64,000 bases of DNA from Nocardioides flavus (ex Wang et al. 2016) (GTDB lineage: Bacteria > Actinomycetota > Actinomycetes > Propionibacteriales > Nocardioidaceae): NCBI RefSeq assembly GCF_014653115.1, contig NZ_BNAD01000009.1, positions 62,001 to 126,000 on the forward strand, in the 5' to 3' direction. Under the pieces are notes generated by a model. That model saw only the letters and a list, made by a program, of their open reading frames with translations, did no database searches and was not told the DNA's origin. The position numbers were made by a program, and so were the translations under genes. Numbering within the stretch: the stretch's first letter is position 1; each line of letters begins with the position of its first letter. Of this stretch, positions 38,813 through 48,448 are shown piece by piece.

Positions 38813-40015
38813 TCAGGGGCCTTCGTTCTCCAGCACGACCGCCAGTCCCTGCCCGACGCCGATGCAGATGGCCGCCAGACCCCACCGATGGCCGTCGGCG
38901 CGCATCGTGGCCGCCAGCGTGCCGAGGACGCGCCCGCCGGACGCGCCGAGCGGGTGGCCCAGCGCGATCGCGCCGCCGCGCGTGTTGACGACCGCGGGGT
39001 CGGCCAGGCCCTTGGCGAGCCAGGCGTCGACGCAGACGAGCGACTGCACCGCGAACGCCTCGTTGAGCTCGACGACGCCGATGTCGGACCAAGCGATGCC
39101 GGCTCGTGCCAGTGCCTTCTCGGCCGCCTCGACGGGCGCGTACCCGAATCGTCGGGGATCCACGGCGTGGGTGCCGCGACCGGCGATGCGGGCCACCGGG
39201 TCACGGCCGATGCGGTCGGCCGCGGCTGCCGAGCCAATGAGCACGGCGGAGGCCCCGTCGCTCAGGGGCGAGGCGTTGCCCGCAGTGATGGTGCCGTCCG
39301 GGCGGAACGACGGCCGGAGCCCCGACAGCGACTCGGGCGAGGCGTCGGGCCGGATGCCCTCGTCCCGGGTGAGGTCGACGCCCTCGACGCCGACGACGAG
39401 GTCGTCGTAGAAGCCGGACTCCCACGCGGCGTACGCGAGCTGGTGGGAGCGAGCGGCGAAGGCGTCCTGGCGCTCGCGCGACACCCCGTGGATCTCCTGC
39501 AGCTGCTCGTTGCACTCGCCGAGCGACGCCGTCCACTCCGGCGCCATCCGTGGGTTGACCAACCGCCATCCCAGCGTGGTGGACACGAGCTCGGCGTTGC
39601 CTGCGGGGAAGGCGCGCTCGGCCTTCGGCAGCACCCACGGGGCGCGGGTCATCGACTCCACGCCGCCGGTCAGCACGATGTCGGCCTCGCCGGTCTCGAT
39701 CGACCGCGACGCCATCATGGCGGCGTCGAGCGAGGAGCCGCAGAGCCGGTTGACCGACGTGCCGGGCACCGAGACCGGCAGCCCGGCGAGGAGGGAGGCC
39801 ATCCGCGCGACGTTGCGGTTGTCCTCGCCGGCACCGTTGGCGTTGCCGAGCACCACCTCGTCGACCTCGGCGCCGGCGAGGTCCGTGCGGTCCAGCACGG
39901 CACGCAGCACGCCGGCGGCGAGATCGTCGGGTCGGGTCGTGGCCAAGGCTCCGCCGAAGCGACCGAACGGCGTGCGGACCGCCGCGTAGACGTGCGCCTG
40001 GGGGGTGCTGCTCAT
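38813..40015 (-). CDS. Acetyl-CoA acetyltransferase / thiolase
   Basis: 400 aa from ATG 40015; an upstream in-frame start gives a His/Arg-rich tail unlike thiolases. Catalytic residues are Cys92 (NRLCGSSLDA), the His of GHPLGASGGR and the late Cys of CIGVGQG. NEAFAVQS is also conserved. The wording is close to PcaF-type beta-ketoadipyl-CoA thiolases and FadA. It may split or form 3-ketoacyl-CoA; the direction and chain length are not determinable. Its 5' end faces the jetA-like gene. Confidence 0.9.
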   Translation of the reverse strand: MSSTPQAHVYAAVRTPFGRFGGALATTRPDDLAAGVLRAVLDRTDLAGAEVDEVVLGNANGAGEDNRNVARMASLLAGLPVSVPGTSVNRLCGSSLDAAMMASRSIETGEADIVLTGGVESMTRAPWVLPKAERAFPAGNAELVSTTLGWRLVNPRMAPEWTASLGECNEQLQEIHGVSRERQDAFAARSHQLAYAAWESGFYDDLVVGVEGVDLTRDEGIRPDASPESLSGLRPSFRPDGTITAGNASPLSDGASAVLIGSAAAADRIGRDPVARIAGRGTHAVDPRRFGYAPVEAAEKALARAGIAWSDIGVVELNEAFAVQSLVCVDAWLAKGLADPAVVNTRGGAIALGHPLGASGGRVLGTLAATMRADGHRWGLAAICIGVGQGLAVVLENEGP

Positions 40016-40149
40016 CGCGGGTTGCTCGTCATCGTCATGCCGGCCATTGTCGCCGTCGGGTGCGACACGGGCCCGCCCGCCGTGCCGCCGACGCGCTTTG
40101 TCATGCTTGCGCACCGAGCACAGGTGGCAGGGAATCGAGGGACCGGGCG

Positions 40150-41658
40150 TTGAGCGAGACCGCAGGCGAGCTTGCGCGCGTCAAGGGAGCCTTCGCGCAG
40201 CCCACGCTGACCCTCCTGCACCAGCGTCAGGCGCCCGTGGTCATCACGATCTTCCGCACGGCGTTCGGTCGCTCCAACAACCCGATCCCGACCGCGCGGC
40301 TGCACACCCAGGTGGAGGAGCACCTCGCGGCGATGCGGCTGGCGGGGGAGCAGGACGTCCCGACCGGCACCGGCCGGGAGATCTGCCAGCGCTGGATGCG
40401 CGGGCAGTGGCTCGTGCGCTCGCTCGACGAGACCGGGCAGGAGGTCTACGCGCTGACCTCGCACGCGCAGCAGGCGTTGGAGCTGGTGAAGAACCTGGCC
40501 CGCGACCGCGCCACGCTCAGTGAGCACCGGGTCGCGACCATCCTCGGCACGGTCCGGCGGTTCAACTCCGAGGCCAACCCCGACCGTACGGCCCGGGTGA
40601 CGATCCTCAACGAGGAGATCGCCCGGCTGCGCGCCGAGCGCGACCGACTCGTCGACGGCGGCGAGCTGGCCGGGGCGACCGAGGACTACATGCTCGAGGG
40701 GTTCACCGAGCTGCTCTCGCTCATCTCCGCGCTGCCCAGCGACTTCGCCCGCGTGGAGGAGCGGTTCGCCACGATCCGTGCGGAGATCCTGTCGGCCTTC
40801 CGCGCGGAGGATCGCCCGGCCGGCGAGGTCATCGACGACTACCTCGCCCGCGCCGACGCGCTCATGACCGCGACCCACGAGGGGCGCGCGTTCGAAGGCG
40901 CCTTCGCCCTGCTGCGCGACGACGCCCTGGTCACCCAGCTGCGCGAGGACCTGACGGACCTGCTCGAGCACCCGCTGTCCGACGGGCTGCTCAGTGACGC
41001 CGACCGCGCCGAGCTGCGCGGCACGGTGCGGCTGGTGCGCGACGGCCTCGACCGGGTCCTGGCCCAGCGTTCGCGGGTGACGGCCACCCTCAAGGAGTAC
41101 ATCGTCTCCCACGACGCGGCCCGCGACCGCAAGCTCGAGCAGACGCTGCGGCAGGTGGAGGCCGAGCTCATGACGTGGATGGCGACCACCGGTCCGCGCG
41201 CCACCCACGAGGTCGCGCTGCTGCCGGCGCGCGTGGGCGTCGAGCACCTCCGCGAGCGGTTCCACGACCCCGCCGACGACGTCCTCCCTGAGCGCATCAG
41301 CACGCCCGACCCCGCCCTGGCTCCGTCGGTCTCGCTCGAGGAGCTCGTCGCGCAGGGCGGGCCGCGGCTGGCGGCACTGCGCGAGCGCCTCGACGCCGCG
41401 ACCGCCTCGCTGCTGCCGGTGGCGTCGCTCGGTGCCCTCTTCGACGAGCTGGAGCCGTCCCTGCGGCGACCGGTCGAGATCTTCGGGCTCCTGCACCTCG
41501 CCGCCGATCGCGAGTGGGAGGCCGAGGAGTCGGTGGAGTCCTTCGAGGCCGTGCGCCCCGACGGGAGCCGCCGGACCTTCGCCGTGCCCCGTACGCCCCT
41601 GCCCGATCCCGACCTGCACCCCACCCAGGACCAGCGCCAGACGGAGACCCGCGCATGA
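40150..41658 (+). CDS. jetA: DUF3375 protein, JetA/MksF-like kleisin
   Basis: 502 aa. TTG 40150 has GAGGGA upstream; the ATG at 40060 lies within the thiolase leader and adds unrelated residues. The N-terminus shows the DUF3375 pattern (LLHQRQAPVVITIFRTAFG, then NNPIPTARLHTQVEEHLAAM), followed by long helical segments and a C-terminal winged-helix-like region. In Wadjet and MksBEF condensins this is the kleisin that bridges the SMC dimer. It is the first gene of a coupled three-gene operon (ATGA with the next gene). Confidence 0.88.
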   Translation: MSETAGELARVKGAFAQPTLTLLHQRQAPVVITIFRTAFGRSNNPIPTARLHTQVEEHLAAMRLAGEQDVPTGTGREICQRWMRGQWLVRSLDETGQEVYALTSHAQQALELVKNLARDRATLSEHRVATILGTVRRFNSEANPDRTARVTILNEEIARLRAERDRLVDGGELAGATEDYMLEGFTELLSLISALPSDFARVEERFATIRAEILSAFRAEDRPAGEVIDDYLARADALMTATHEGRAFEGAFALLRDDALVTQLREDLTDLLEHPLSDGLLSDADRAELRGTVRLVRDGLDRVLAQRSRVTATLKEYIVSHDAARDRKLEQTLRQVEAELMTWMATTGPRATHEVALLPARVGVEHLRERFHDPADDVLPERISTPDPALAPSVSLEELVAQGGPRLAALRERLDAATASLLPVASLGALFDELEPSLRRPVEIFGLLHLAADREWEAEESVESFEAVRPDGSRRTFAVPRTPLPDPDLHPTQDQRQTETRA

Positions 41659-42407
41659 CCCTCGAGACCCAGCCGGAGGTCGACGTGGAGGTCGACCGGC
41701 TCGCCGACCACCCGATCGAGGACCAGGGCGACGACGCCCTGCCCGACGACTCGGTGTCCCTCTTCGAGGGGGACGAGGGCGGGCTGGAGTACGCCCAGCG
41801 GCGCGCGCTGGTGACCCTGCTCAAGCAGCGCTTCATCAGCGCGCGCACCCACCCCCGTGACTGGACGGTGCTGGTCGAGCACGAGCGGCTCCTCCGCTCG
41901 CGCCTCAACGACCTGTTCCTCGACCTGCAGGTCGACCGTGCCCGGGAGGTGGCGTGGAAGCGGCAGGCCACGTCCGAGACCGGGAGCCGCTTCCCGACGA
42001 TGCTCTACGACGCGGCGTGGTCGCGCGAGGAGACGCTCGTGCTGGTCCACCTGCGCGACCGGCTACGGGCCGGCCTCGCCGGCGGGGACGTACGCGTCTT
42101 CGTCGACCGCGAGGACGTGGTCGACCACGTGACGAGCTTCCGCCCTGCGCACGCCACCGACGTGGCCGGTGACGAGAAGCGCGCCCGCAACGCGGTCGCC
42201 AGCGTCGCCAAGGCGGGGCTGCTGGTCCCCACCGGGACCGACGAGCGCTTCGAGATCAGCGAGGCCGTCGAGCCGCTGATCCCGCTGGAGCTCCTCCAGG
42301 AGCTGCTCGAGGCGCTGGTGGCCGCCAACAGCCGCGAGGTCACCGAGCCCGACGACCCGGCCGACCTGTTCGACGAGGACGCCGACACCGGCGCAGGGGA
42401 GGACTGA
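41655..42407 (+). CDS. jetB: DUF4194 protein, JetB/MksE-like KITE subunit
   Basis: 250 aa from ATG 41655. Acidic tails flank a central DUF4194 domain (about residues 45-225): RRALVTLLKQRFISARTHPR, LNDLFLDLQVDRAREVAWKR, then winged-helix-like ends. KITE/MksE proteins bind the kleisin and SMC heads. It overlaps jetA by 4 nt and precedes jetC by 2 nt, consistent with one stoichiometric complex. Confidence 0.88.
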   Translation: MTLETQPEVDVEVDRLADHPIEDQGDDALPDDSVSLFEGDEGGLEYAQRRALVTLLKQRFISARTHPRDWTVLVEHERLLRSRLNDLFLDLQVDRAREVAWKRQATSETGSRFPTMLYDAAWSREETLVLVHLRDRLRAGLAGGDVRVFVDREDVVDHVTSFRPAHATDVAGDEKRARNAVASVAKAGLLVPTGTDERFEISEAVEPLIPLELLQELLEALVAANSREVTEPDDPADLFDEDADTGAGED

Positions 42408-42409
42408 CC

Positions 42410-45400
42410 ATGTCCATCGACGAGATCGAGCAGCCGGTGGTCGACGGGCTCTTCGAGCGCAGGGACGTCGCAACTCCGGCCGACGACACGATGCAGTGGC
42501 GCGCGGCGCTGCTGCAGATGGTCAACTGGGGCGGCTTCGACGGACTCACCACGGTGCCGCTGCGCGGCGACGCCACGATGATCTCCGGCGCGTCGGGCGT
42601 CGGCAAGAGCACCGTCCTCGACGCCTACACCGCCCTGATGATGCCGTCGGACACGAAGTTCAACGGCGCCTCCAACGACGCCGTGGCCGGTCGCGCCCGC
42701 GGGTCCGGGCAGCGCAACCTCCTGTCCTACCTGCGCGGCGCGGTCGACGTCGTCGACGACCCGCGCACCGGTCGGCCGGTCGAGAAGCTGCTCCGCGGCA
42801 GGGGCGGCGACACCTGGGGCGCGATCGCCATGACGTTCGTCAACGACCAGGGCGGCCGGTTCACCGCGGTGCGCACCTACTACGTCCCGCGACGCGCGAC
42901 CCGGTCGAGCGACGTCCAGATGCAGCTGGCCACCCAGGACGGCGCGCTCGGTCTCGACGCCCTCGAGGTCGCCGTGCCGGAGCGCTTCCACGCCCACACC
43001 CTCAAGAAGCTCTTCCCCGGCATCCGGGTACACCGCACGTACGCCGAGTTCGCCGCGGTGCTGCACGCGCGCCTGGGCATCGGCGCCAACGGCGACGGCG
43101 CGAAGGCCCTGCGGCTGCTCGCGCGCATCCAGGCCGGCAACCAGGTCCGCAGCGTCGACGAGCTCTACAAGGACATGGTGCTCGAGCGGCCGTCCACCTT
43201 CGCCGCCGCCGACCGGGCGATCGACCACTTCGACGACCTCGACCTGGCGCACTCGGCGATGCGCACCGAGGAGCAGAAGCTCGAGCTGCTGGCGCCGATC
43301 GCCGAGCTCCACGACCGCAGGGTGGCGGCCACGCGGCGGCTCGCGGAGCTCGACTCCTTCGGCGTGACGGCGGCCGGCGACACGCCGCTGCGGCTGTGGC
43401 TGCTGCGCACGCACCTGCGGCTGATCGAGGCCGTCGTGGTGGAGAACCGTGCCGCGCGCGCCTCGACCGCCGACCGGCTCGCGGCGACGACGGCCGCGGA
43501 GCGGACCCACCTGGCCGACCTCGAGCAGGCGAGGGAGTCGCACCGCGCGGCCGGGGGATCGACGCTGCAGTCGCTCGCCCTGTCGCTCGAGCAGGAGCAG
43601 CTGGTGCGCGAGGACCGGCTCGCGCGACGGGCCGTGCTGCAGGAGCGCCTGCTCCCGCTGGTCGAGGCCACCGACGCGCAGGCACCCGACGTCGAGGCGG
43701 CGCTGCTGTCGGCCGAGGCGTACGCCGTGCTCCAGCTCCACGCCCAGCAGTGGCTGGCCGGCTGGCAGCGCGAGCAGGAGCGGATCCGGCGCGAGCGCGA
43801 CGCGGTCCTGCGCAGCCAGTTCCCGCTCAGCGAGCGGCAGGCCGAGCTGCGGCGCGAGCGCGCCTCGCTGGAGAGCCGGGCCGGACGGATGCCGGCCCGC
43901 ATGCACGAGCTGCGCGCCGAGGTCGCCCGGGCGAGCGGGCTCGCCGAGGACGAGCTGCCCTTCGTCGCGGAGCTGGTCGACGTCGCGCCCGAGGAGGCGC
44001 GCTGGCGCACGGCCGTCGAGACGGTCCTCGGGGCCAGCGCCCGGATGATGCTCGTGCCCCTCGACCGGCTGGAGGCGTTCTCGTCCGCGATCGACGGCCT
44101 GCGCCTGCGCGGCCGGCTCGTCTTCGAGGGCGTGGAGCTCGAGCTGCCCGACCTCGGTCCCGCCGACCCCGAGCGGGTGGCCGGCAAGCTGGTCTTCCGC
44201 GACTCGCCGTTCTCCGGCTGGGTCCAGGCGCACGTGGCGGAGACGTCGCGCAACGCCCTGTGCGTCGAGGATGCCGACGACCTCGCCGGCCCGGGCCTGC
44301 GGGTCACGCTCGCCGGCCAGACGCGCAACGGCCGCCGCGGCGCCCACGGCCGCACCGACGCGCGCAGCATCATCGGCTTCTCCAGCGCCGACGCGATCGC
44401 CGACCTCGACGCCGAGCTCGCCGGGCTCGAGGAGCAGCTCGACGGCGTCGGCGCGGAGCTGGCCGAGCTCGACCGCACGTCGCGGGTGCTGGAGCGCCAG
44501 CGCGCCTCGTACGACGCGATCGCCACCGCGCGCTTCGACGAGCTCGACGTGGACGGCTGCGACCGCCGCATCGCCGAGCTCGAGCACCGCCGCGAGGCGA
44601 TCCTCGGCTCCGACGACGGGCTGCAGGCCCTGGAGGTGCAGATCGGCGAGCTGGCCGACCGGCTGGAGGAGGCGCGCCGCACGAGGTACGCCCTCGAGCA
44701 GCAGCAGCGCGCGCTCAACGCCCGGCACGCCGAGCTCGTCGACGCCGAGGACGACGTCAAGGACCGCCTCCAGGCGATCGAGGAGAGCGGAGGGGTCGTG
44801 CTCGGGGCCGAGCAGGAGGTCGCCCTGGCCGCGGACTTCGCCGCCGCGGCGGCGCCCGCGGACCCCGAGGACCTGGAGCGGTTCGCCGAGACCTCGCACC
44901 GGCTCGCGCAGCGCCTGCGCGACGCGGTCACCGACGCCGAGGCGGAGGTCCGCCGGGTCGACGAGGACCTGGTGCAGGTCTTCCGGGTCTACAAGCTCCA
45001 CTGGGACTCCCCGAACCTGGGCACCACGGCCGACTCCTACCCCGACTACGCGCGGATCCTCGATGACATCCGGGGCGAGGGGCTGGCCGCACGCCGGGCC
45101 GAGTGGCGCCGCCGGCTGACGGAGTGGAGCGGCCAGGACCTCGTGCCGCTCGTCGGCGCCATGGCCGCCTCGATCGAGGAGATCGAGGACCGGCTGGAGC
45201 CGATCAACGCCATCTTGCGACGTCTCGAGTTCGGCGCCTCGGGGGACCGGCTCCGGATCCGTCTCCGGCGTCTGGCGCCGGCACAGGTGCAGGCCTTCAT
45301 GAAGGACCTGCGCGCCCTCTCGTCCGGGTCCACCGCCGAGCTGGGCGAGGAGGCCCTCGAGCAGCGCTTCGCCGAGCTCAGCAGGTTCATGCAGCAGCTG

Positions 45401-45865
45401 CGCAGGCCGAGCCAGGTCGGCGACGCCTCCGCGGCGCTGACCGATCGCGAGCGGCTGCTCGACGTGCGCCGCCACGTCGAGATCAGCGCCGAGCGCTACG
45501 ACCACGCCACCGGCGAGCTGCGCGCGACCTACCGCACGCTGGGGGAGAAGAGCGGCGGTGAGAGCCAGGAGCTGGTCGCCTTCATCGTGGGCTCCGCGCT
45601 CCGTTTCCGGCTCGGCGACGAGATGCGCTCGCGGCCGCGGTTCGCCCCGGTGTTCCTCGACGAGGGGTTCGTCAAGGCCGACTCCGAGTTCGCCGGGCGT
45701 GCGGTCCAGGCCTGGCGGGGCCTCGGCTTCCAGCTCATCGTGGGCGTGCCCCTCGACAAGGTCACCGGTCTGGAGCCGCACATGGACGAGCTCCTCGCCA
45801 TCACCAAGAACAGCACCACCCACCAGTCGTGGATCACGCCGATCACCGACGCCGGGCGGGAGTGA
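42410..45865 (+). CDS. jetC: SMC-like ATPase, JetC/MksB
   Basis: 1151 aa. Walker A GASGVGKST is near residues 60-68, the ABC signature EKSGGESQE near 1046-1054, and Walker B VFLDEG at 1081-1086. Long coiled-coil arms between them (for example LEHRREAILGSDDGLQALEV) flank a hinge region near residue 520. This is the MukB/MksB/JetC organisation: an ATP-driven DNA loop extruder. In Wadjet, JetABC works with the JetD nuclease to cut small circular DNA; here the gene after jetC is an unrelated opposite-strand DUF2254 gene. Confidence 0.9.
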   Translation: MSIDEIEQPVVDGLFERRDVATPADDTMQWRAALLQMVNWGGFDGLTTVPLRGDATMISGASGVGKSTVLDAYTALMMPSDTKFNGASNDAVAGRARGSGQRNLLSYLRGAVDVVDDPRTGRPVEKLLRGRGGDTWGAIAMTFVNDQGGRFTAVRTYYVPRRATRSSDVQMQLATQDGALGLDALEVAVPERFHAHTLKKLFPGIRVHRTYAEFAAVLHARLGIGANGDGAKALRLLARIQAGNQVRSVDELYKDMVLERPSTFAAADRAIDHFDDLDLAHSAMRTEEQKLELLAPIAELHDRRVAATRRLAELDSFGVTAAGDTPLRLWLLRTHLRLIEAVVVENRAARASTADRLAATTAAERTHLADLEQARESHRAAGGSTLQSLALSLEQEQLVREDRLARRAVLQERLLPLVEATDAQAPDVEAALLSAEAYAVLQLHAQQWLAGWQREQERIRRERDAVLRSQFPLSERQAELRRERASLESRAGRMPARMHELRAEVARASGLAEDELPFVAELVDVAPEEARWRTAVETVLGASARMMLVPLDRLEAFSSAIDGLRLRGRLVFEGVELELPDLGPADPERVAGKLVFRDSPFSGWVQAHVAETSRNALCVEDADDLAGPGLRVTLAGQTRNGRRGAHGRTDARSIIGFSSADAIADLDAELAGLEEQLDGVGAELAELDRTSRVLERQRASYDAIATARFDELDVDGCDRRIAELEHRREAILGSDDGLQALEVQIGELADRLEEARRTRYALEQQQRALNARHAELVDAEDDVKDRLQAIEESGGVVLGAEQEVALAADFAAAAAPADPEDLERFAETSHRLAQRLRDAVTDAEAEVRRVDEDLVQVFRVYKLHWDSPNLGTTADSYPDYARILDDIRGEGLAARRAEWRRRLTEWSGQDLVPLVGAMAASIEEIEDRLEPINAILRRLEFGASGDRLRIRLRRLAPAQVQAFMKDLRALSSGSTAELGEEALEQRFAELSRFMQQLRRPSQVGDASAALTDRERLLDVRRHVEISAERYDHATGELRATYRTLGEKSGGESQELVAFIVGSALRFRLGDEMRSRPRFAPVFLDEGFVKADSEFAGRAVQAWRGLGFQLIVGVPLDKVTGLEPHMDELLAITKNSTTHQSWITPITDAGRE

Positions 45866-45878
45866 GACTGCGCGGCCC

Positions 45879-47123
45879 CTATCGGAGCCCGGTGTCGGTG
45901 GGTTCCGCCCACCCCTCGAGCCCCTGCACCGGATAGCGGGTGGAGAACGCCGCAAGGGCCGCGTCGACCGCTCCGGCGTGCTCCGGCACGGCTGCTGAGC
46001 GCAGGTCCTCGAGCATCACCCCCAGCCGCCGCATCACCCGGTCGACGCCGGCACCGAACTCGGAGATCTCGTCGACGGCGAGGTCCACGAGGTCGGCGAG
46101 GTCGGGCTGTGGCACGTGCACCGCGAGCCGACCGGTCTCCCCGAGCCGCTGTCGCGGCAGGAGGGGCCGGGTCACCAGGCGGCGGAGCAGGTCGTGGAGC
46201 TGGTCAACGACCTGGACCGCGGTCGTCGGGTCGTTGATGCCGGGGGAGAGGGCGCGCTCGGCGATGTCGACGAGCTGTCGGAGGCCGAACCCGACGTCCT
46301 CGTCGAGGGACCGTTCCTTGCCGAGGTGCACGGCGGAGAGCAGCTCGCTGTCGGCCGGGACGCCCTCGCCGTGGACCTCCAGCAACGGGGCGCCCGCGGG
46401 CACGAACTCGCCGACCGCCCGCAGCAGGCAGATCGTGACGTCGTGCTCCTCCGCCAGCCGCAGCAGGGCGGTGTCGTCCACCTGCTGGACCACCCCGGGC
46501 CCGTCCGCCGCCAGGCGGCGTCCCCTGGTGCCGGGCGGTCGCAGGGGCGCATGCCGCTCGGCGTCCGCCGGGTGCCGGCTCTCGAGCACCTCGCGGGTCT
46601 CGTCGGCGATCCGGGTCACGATGGACGCGGCCCGGATGGACTGAGCGATGTGGTCGATGTAGACGAGGAAGACGACCACGCTGGCCAGCACGAAACCGAA
46701 GGCGACGGTCACCGCCACCTGCGGCACGAAGGTGTCGGTCTGCGCCGTCCCGCGGACCGACCTCAGCACGACCAGCGCGTAGACGAACGTCGCGACGAAG
46801 ACACCCAGTGCCAGCTGGTTGACCCAGTCGCGCAGGAAGGTGCGCAGGACCCGCGGTGAGAACTGGCTGCTCGTCAGCTGGAGCACCACGACGGTGATCG
46901 AGAACACCAGACCGGTGAACGAGATCATCGAGGTGATGATCGCCGAGAGCACCGCCCGCGCTCCCTCGGGTCCACCGGCGAACAGGAACGGGATGCTCAG
47001 CGAGGTGTCGAGCCAGTCGTCGAGCGCTGTGAGCCCCAACCCCAGGAGGACGGCGGCCGCTGCGAACAGCAGCGGCAGCGCCCAGAACTTGTCCCGCAGG
47101 CGTCTCCAGGGTCGGGACAACAT
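45879..47123 (-). CDS. DUF2254 membrane protein
   Basis: 414 aa from ATG 47123. Four membrane segments lie in the first 155 residues, including ITSMISFTGLVFSITVVVLQ then LTSSQFSPRVLRTFL, the DUF2254 hallmark. A large cytoplasmic domain has CLLRAVGEFVPAGAPLLEVH and ALSPGINDPTTAVQVVDQL. The function is not established. It is convergent with jetC (13 bp between stops) and divergent from terC, so it shares the intergenic region carrying the LexA-like box. Confidence 0.85.
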   Translation of the reverse strand: MLSRPWRRLRDKFWALPLLFAAAAVLLGLGLTALDDWLDTSLSIPFLFAGGPEGARAVLSAIITSMISFTGLVFSITVVVLQLTSSQFSPRVLRTFLRDWVNQLALGVFVATFVYALVVLRSVRGTAQTDTFVPQVAVTVAFGFVLASVVVFLVYIDHIAQSIRAASIVTRIADETREVLESRHPADAERHAPLRPPGTRGRRLAADGPGVVQQVDDTALLRLAEEHDVTICLLRAVGEFVPAGAPLLEVHGEGVPADSELLSAVHLGKERSLDEDVGFGLRQLVDIAERALSPGINDPTTAVQVVDQLHDLLRRLVTRPLLPRQRLGETGRLAVHVPQPDLADLVDLAVDEISEFGAGVDRVMRRLGVMLEDLRSAAVPEHAGAVDAALAAFSTRYPVQGLEGWAEPTDTGLR

Positions 47124-47145
47124 GCGGACAGCCTGTCACGAGGAC

Positions 47146-47174
47146 TTGAAATACGAACTGGAGTTCGTCATTCT
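47146..47174 (+). promoter_or_regulatory. terC promoter containing a LexA-like inverted repeat
   Basis: TTGAAA (47146-47151) and CATTCT (47169-47174) with a 17-bp spacer. The spacer holds the perfect 7-bp-arm inverted repeat ACGAACT-GG-AGTTCGT (47153-47168). Its core CGAAC-TGGA-GTTCG fits the SOS box core CGAAC-N4-GTTCG, although the outer bases are A/T instead of T/A. Predicted transcription begins near 47180, just before the riboswitch. Confidence 0.6.
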
Positions 47175-47197
47175 TTCCTCACCCAGCGCCGCTGGGC

Positions 47198-47285
47198 CGA
47201 GGGGGAGTACCCACCAGCACCGTCTCGTCACTACGGACGATCGTCCCGGGACGGTGGCCGCTCGAGGCGGCCGGGGAGACCTTCG
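47198..47285 (+). ncRNA. yybP-ykoY-like (manganese) riboswitch upstream of terC
   Basis: The leader contains the conserved 5' element GGGGAGTA (47202-47209), a middle element GTCACTACGG (47226-47235) and a 3' GGGGAGACC (47273-47281). The ends pair as CGAGGG (47198-47203) with CCTTCG (47280-47285). These are the fixed parts of actinobacterial yybP-ykoY RNAs, which sense Mn2+ and commonly precede terC/alx genes. A separate hairpin CCCAGC-GCC-GCTGGG (47182-47196) precedes it. The covariance model was not run. Confidence 0.75.
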
Positions 47286-47318
47286 TCTTCCGATCACGAG
47301 ATCGAGAGCGAGCTCCTC

Positions 47319-48437
47319 ATGGACGTACCCCTCTGGGCCTGGCTGGCCGTCCTCGTCGTCATCTTGGCGATGCTGGTGGTGGACCTGTTCATGCACCGCG
47401 ACGCGCACGCCATCGGCGTGCGCGAGGCCGCGGTCTGGTCAGCGGTGTGGGTCGCCCTCGGCGTGGCCTTCGGCGCCCTGATCTGGGTCGTGCACGGCGC
47501 CGAGCTGGGCCAGCAGTACTTCGCCGGCTACCTGATCGAGAAGTCGCTCGCGGTCGACAACGTGTTCGTGTGGGCCATCATCTTCACGTTCTTCGCCGTG
47601 CCGCGGGAGTACCAGCACCGCGTGCTGTTCTACGGAGTCGTCGGGGCGCTGGTGTTCCGCGGCGTCTTCATCGCCGCCGGGTCGGCGCTCATCGCCTCCT
47701 TCAGCTGGATCCTCTACGTCTTCGCGGCGTTCCTCCTGGTGACCGGCGCGAGGATGCTCGTCCAGCGCGACACGCACCTCGATCCCGCGAAGTCCAGGTC
47801 CCTCGCACTCTTCCGTCGCTTCGTGCCGATGCTCGGGGAGTACCGGGGCCAGCGGTTCTTCGTCCGCTGGAACGGCCACCTCGTCGCGACGCCGCTGCTC
47901 GCGGTGCTCGTCCTGGTCGAGGTCACCGACATCATCTTCGCGGTCGACTCGATCCCTGCGATCTTCGCCGTCACCGACGAGGTCTTCCTGGTGTTCACGG
48001 CGAACGCGTTCGCCATCCTCGGCCTGCGGGCGATGTACTTCCTGCTGGCCGACCTCATGCACCGTTTCGTCTACCTGAAGGCAGGCCTGGCGCTGGTGCT
48101 GGTCTGGGTGGGCATCAAGATGCTGCTCAAGATCGACGTCTACTACGTCCCCACGACCATCTCGCTCGGCATCGTCGCGACGATCATCGCGACCTCGATC
48201 GCCCTGTCCTTGGTGCGCACCCGCGGCCAGGCCCGCCACGCCGTCGAGCTGGACGTGCGAGCCCCGTTCCGCGTGCGCGACGAGGACGGCGGCCTGCTGG
48301 CCGGGCACGAGGCGGAGTACGGCGACGACACCCCTGCCGAGGTGGTCGGCGGCACGGCGCGCCAGCGCGCCCGGCTCGGCCTCGACCCGGTGGACAGGGA
48401 GCGCTCGTCGCGAACACCTGAAGACAGGATCGCGTAA
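47319..48437 (+). CDS. terC: TerC/Alx family membrane protein, likely Mn2+ exporter
   Basis: 372 aa from ATG 47319 (GAGCTCCTC upstream). About nine membrane segments carry the family acidic motifs: EKSLAVDNVFVW near 74 and VEVTDIIFAVDSIPAIFAVTDE near 200. A hydrophilic tail of about 65 residues follows. TerC/Alx/YkoY proteins export or handle Mn2+ and support metalation of secreted proteins; the name comes from tellurite resistance. Control by the upstream manganese-type riboswitch supports this role. Confidence 0.9.
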   Translation: MDVPLWAWLAVLVVILAMLVVDLFMHRDAHAIGVREAAVWSAVWVALGVAFGALIWVVHGAELGQQYFAGYLIEKSLAVDNVFVWAIIFTFFAVPREYQHRVLFYGVVGALVFRGVFIAAGSALIASFSWILYVFAAFLLVTGARMLVQRDTHLDPAKSRSLALFRRFVPMLGEYRGQRFFVRWNGHLVATPLLAVLVLVEVTDIIFAVDSIPAIFAVTDEVFLVFTANAFAILGLRAMYFLLADLMHRFVYLKAGLALVLVWVGIKMLLKIDVYYVPTTISLGIVATIIATSIALSLVRTRGQARHAVELDVRAPFRVRDEDGGLLAGHEAEYGDDTPAEVVGGTARQRARLGLDPVDRERSSRTPEDRIA

Positions 48438-48448
48438 GGTGCTTCGGT

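Noticed and set aside
42005..45955. 1316-codon open frame on the minus strand across jetC
   Set aside because: Antisense shadow of the SMC-like ATPase, with no recognisable motif and low-complexity composition.
45866..47123. Possible JetD/MksG hidden after jetC
   Set aside because: The only gene there is DUF2254 on the other strand; no toprim or DUF3322-like sequence was seen in any frame.
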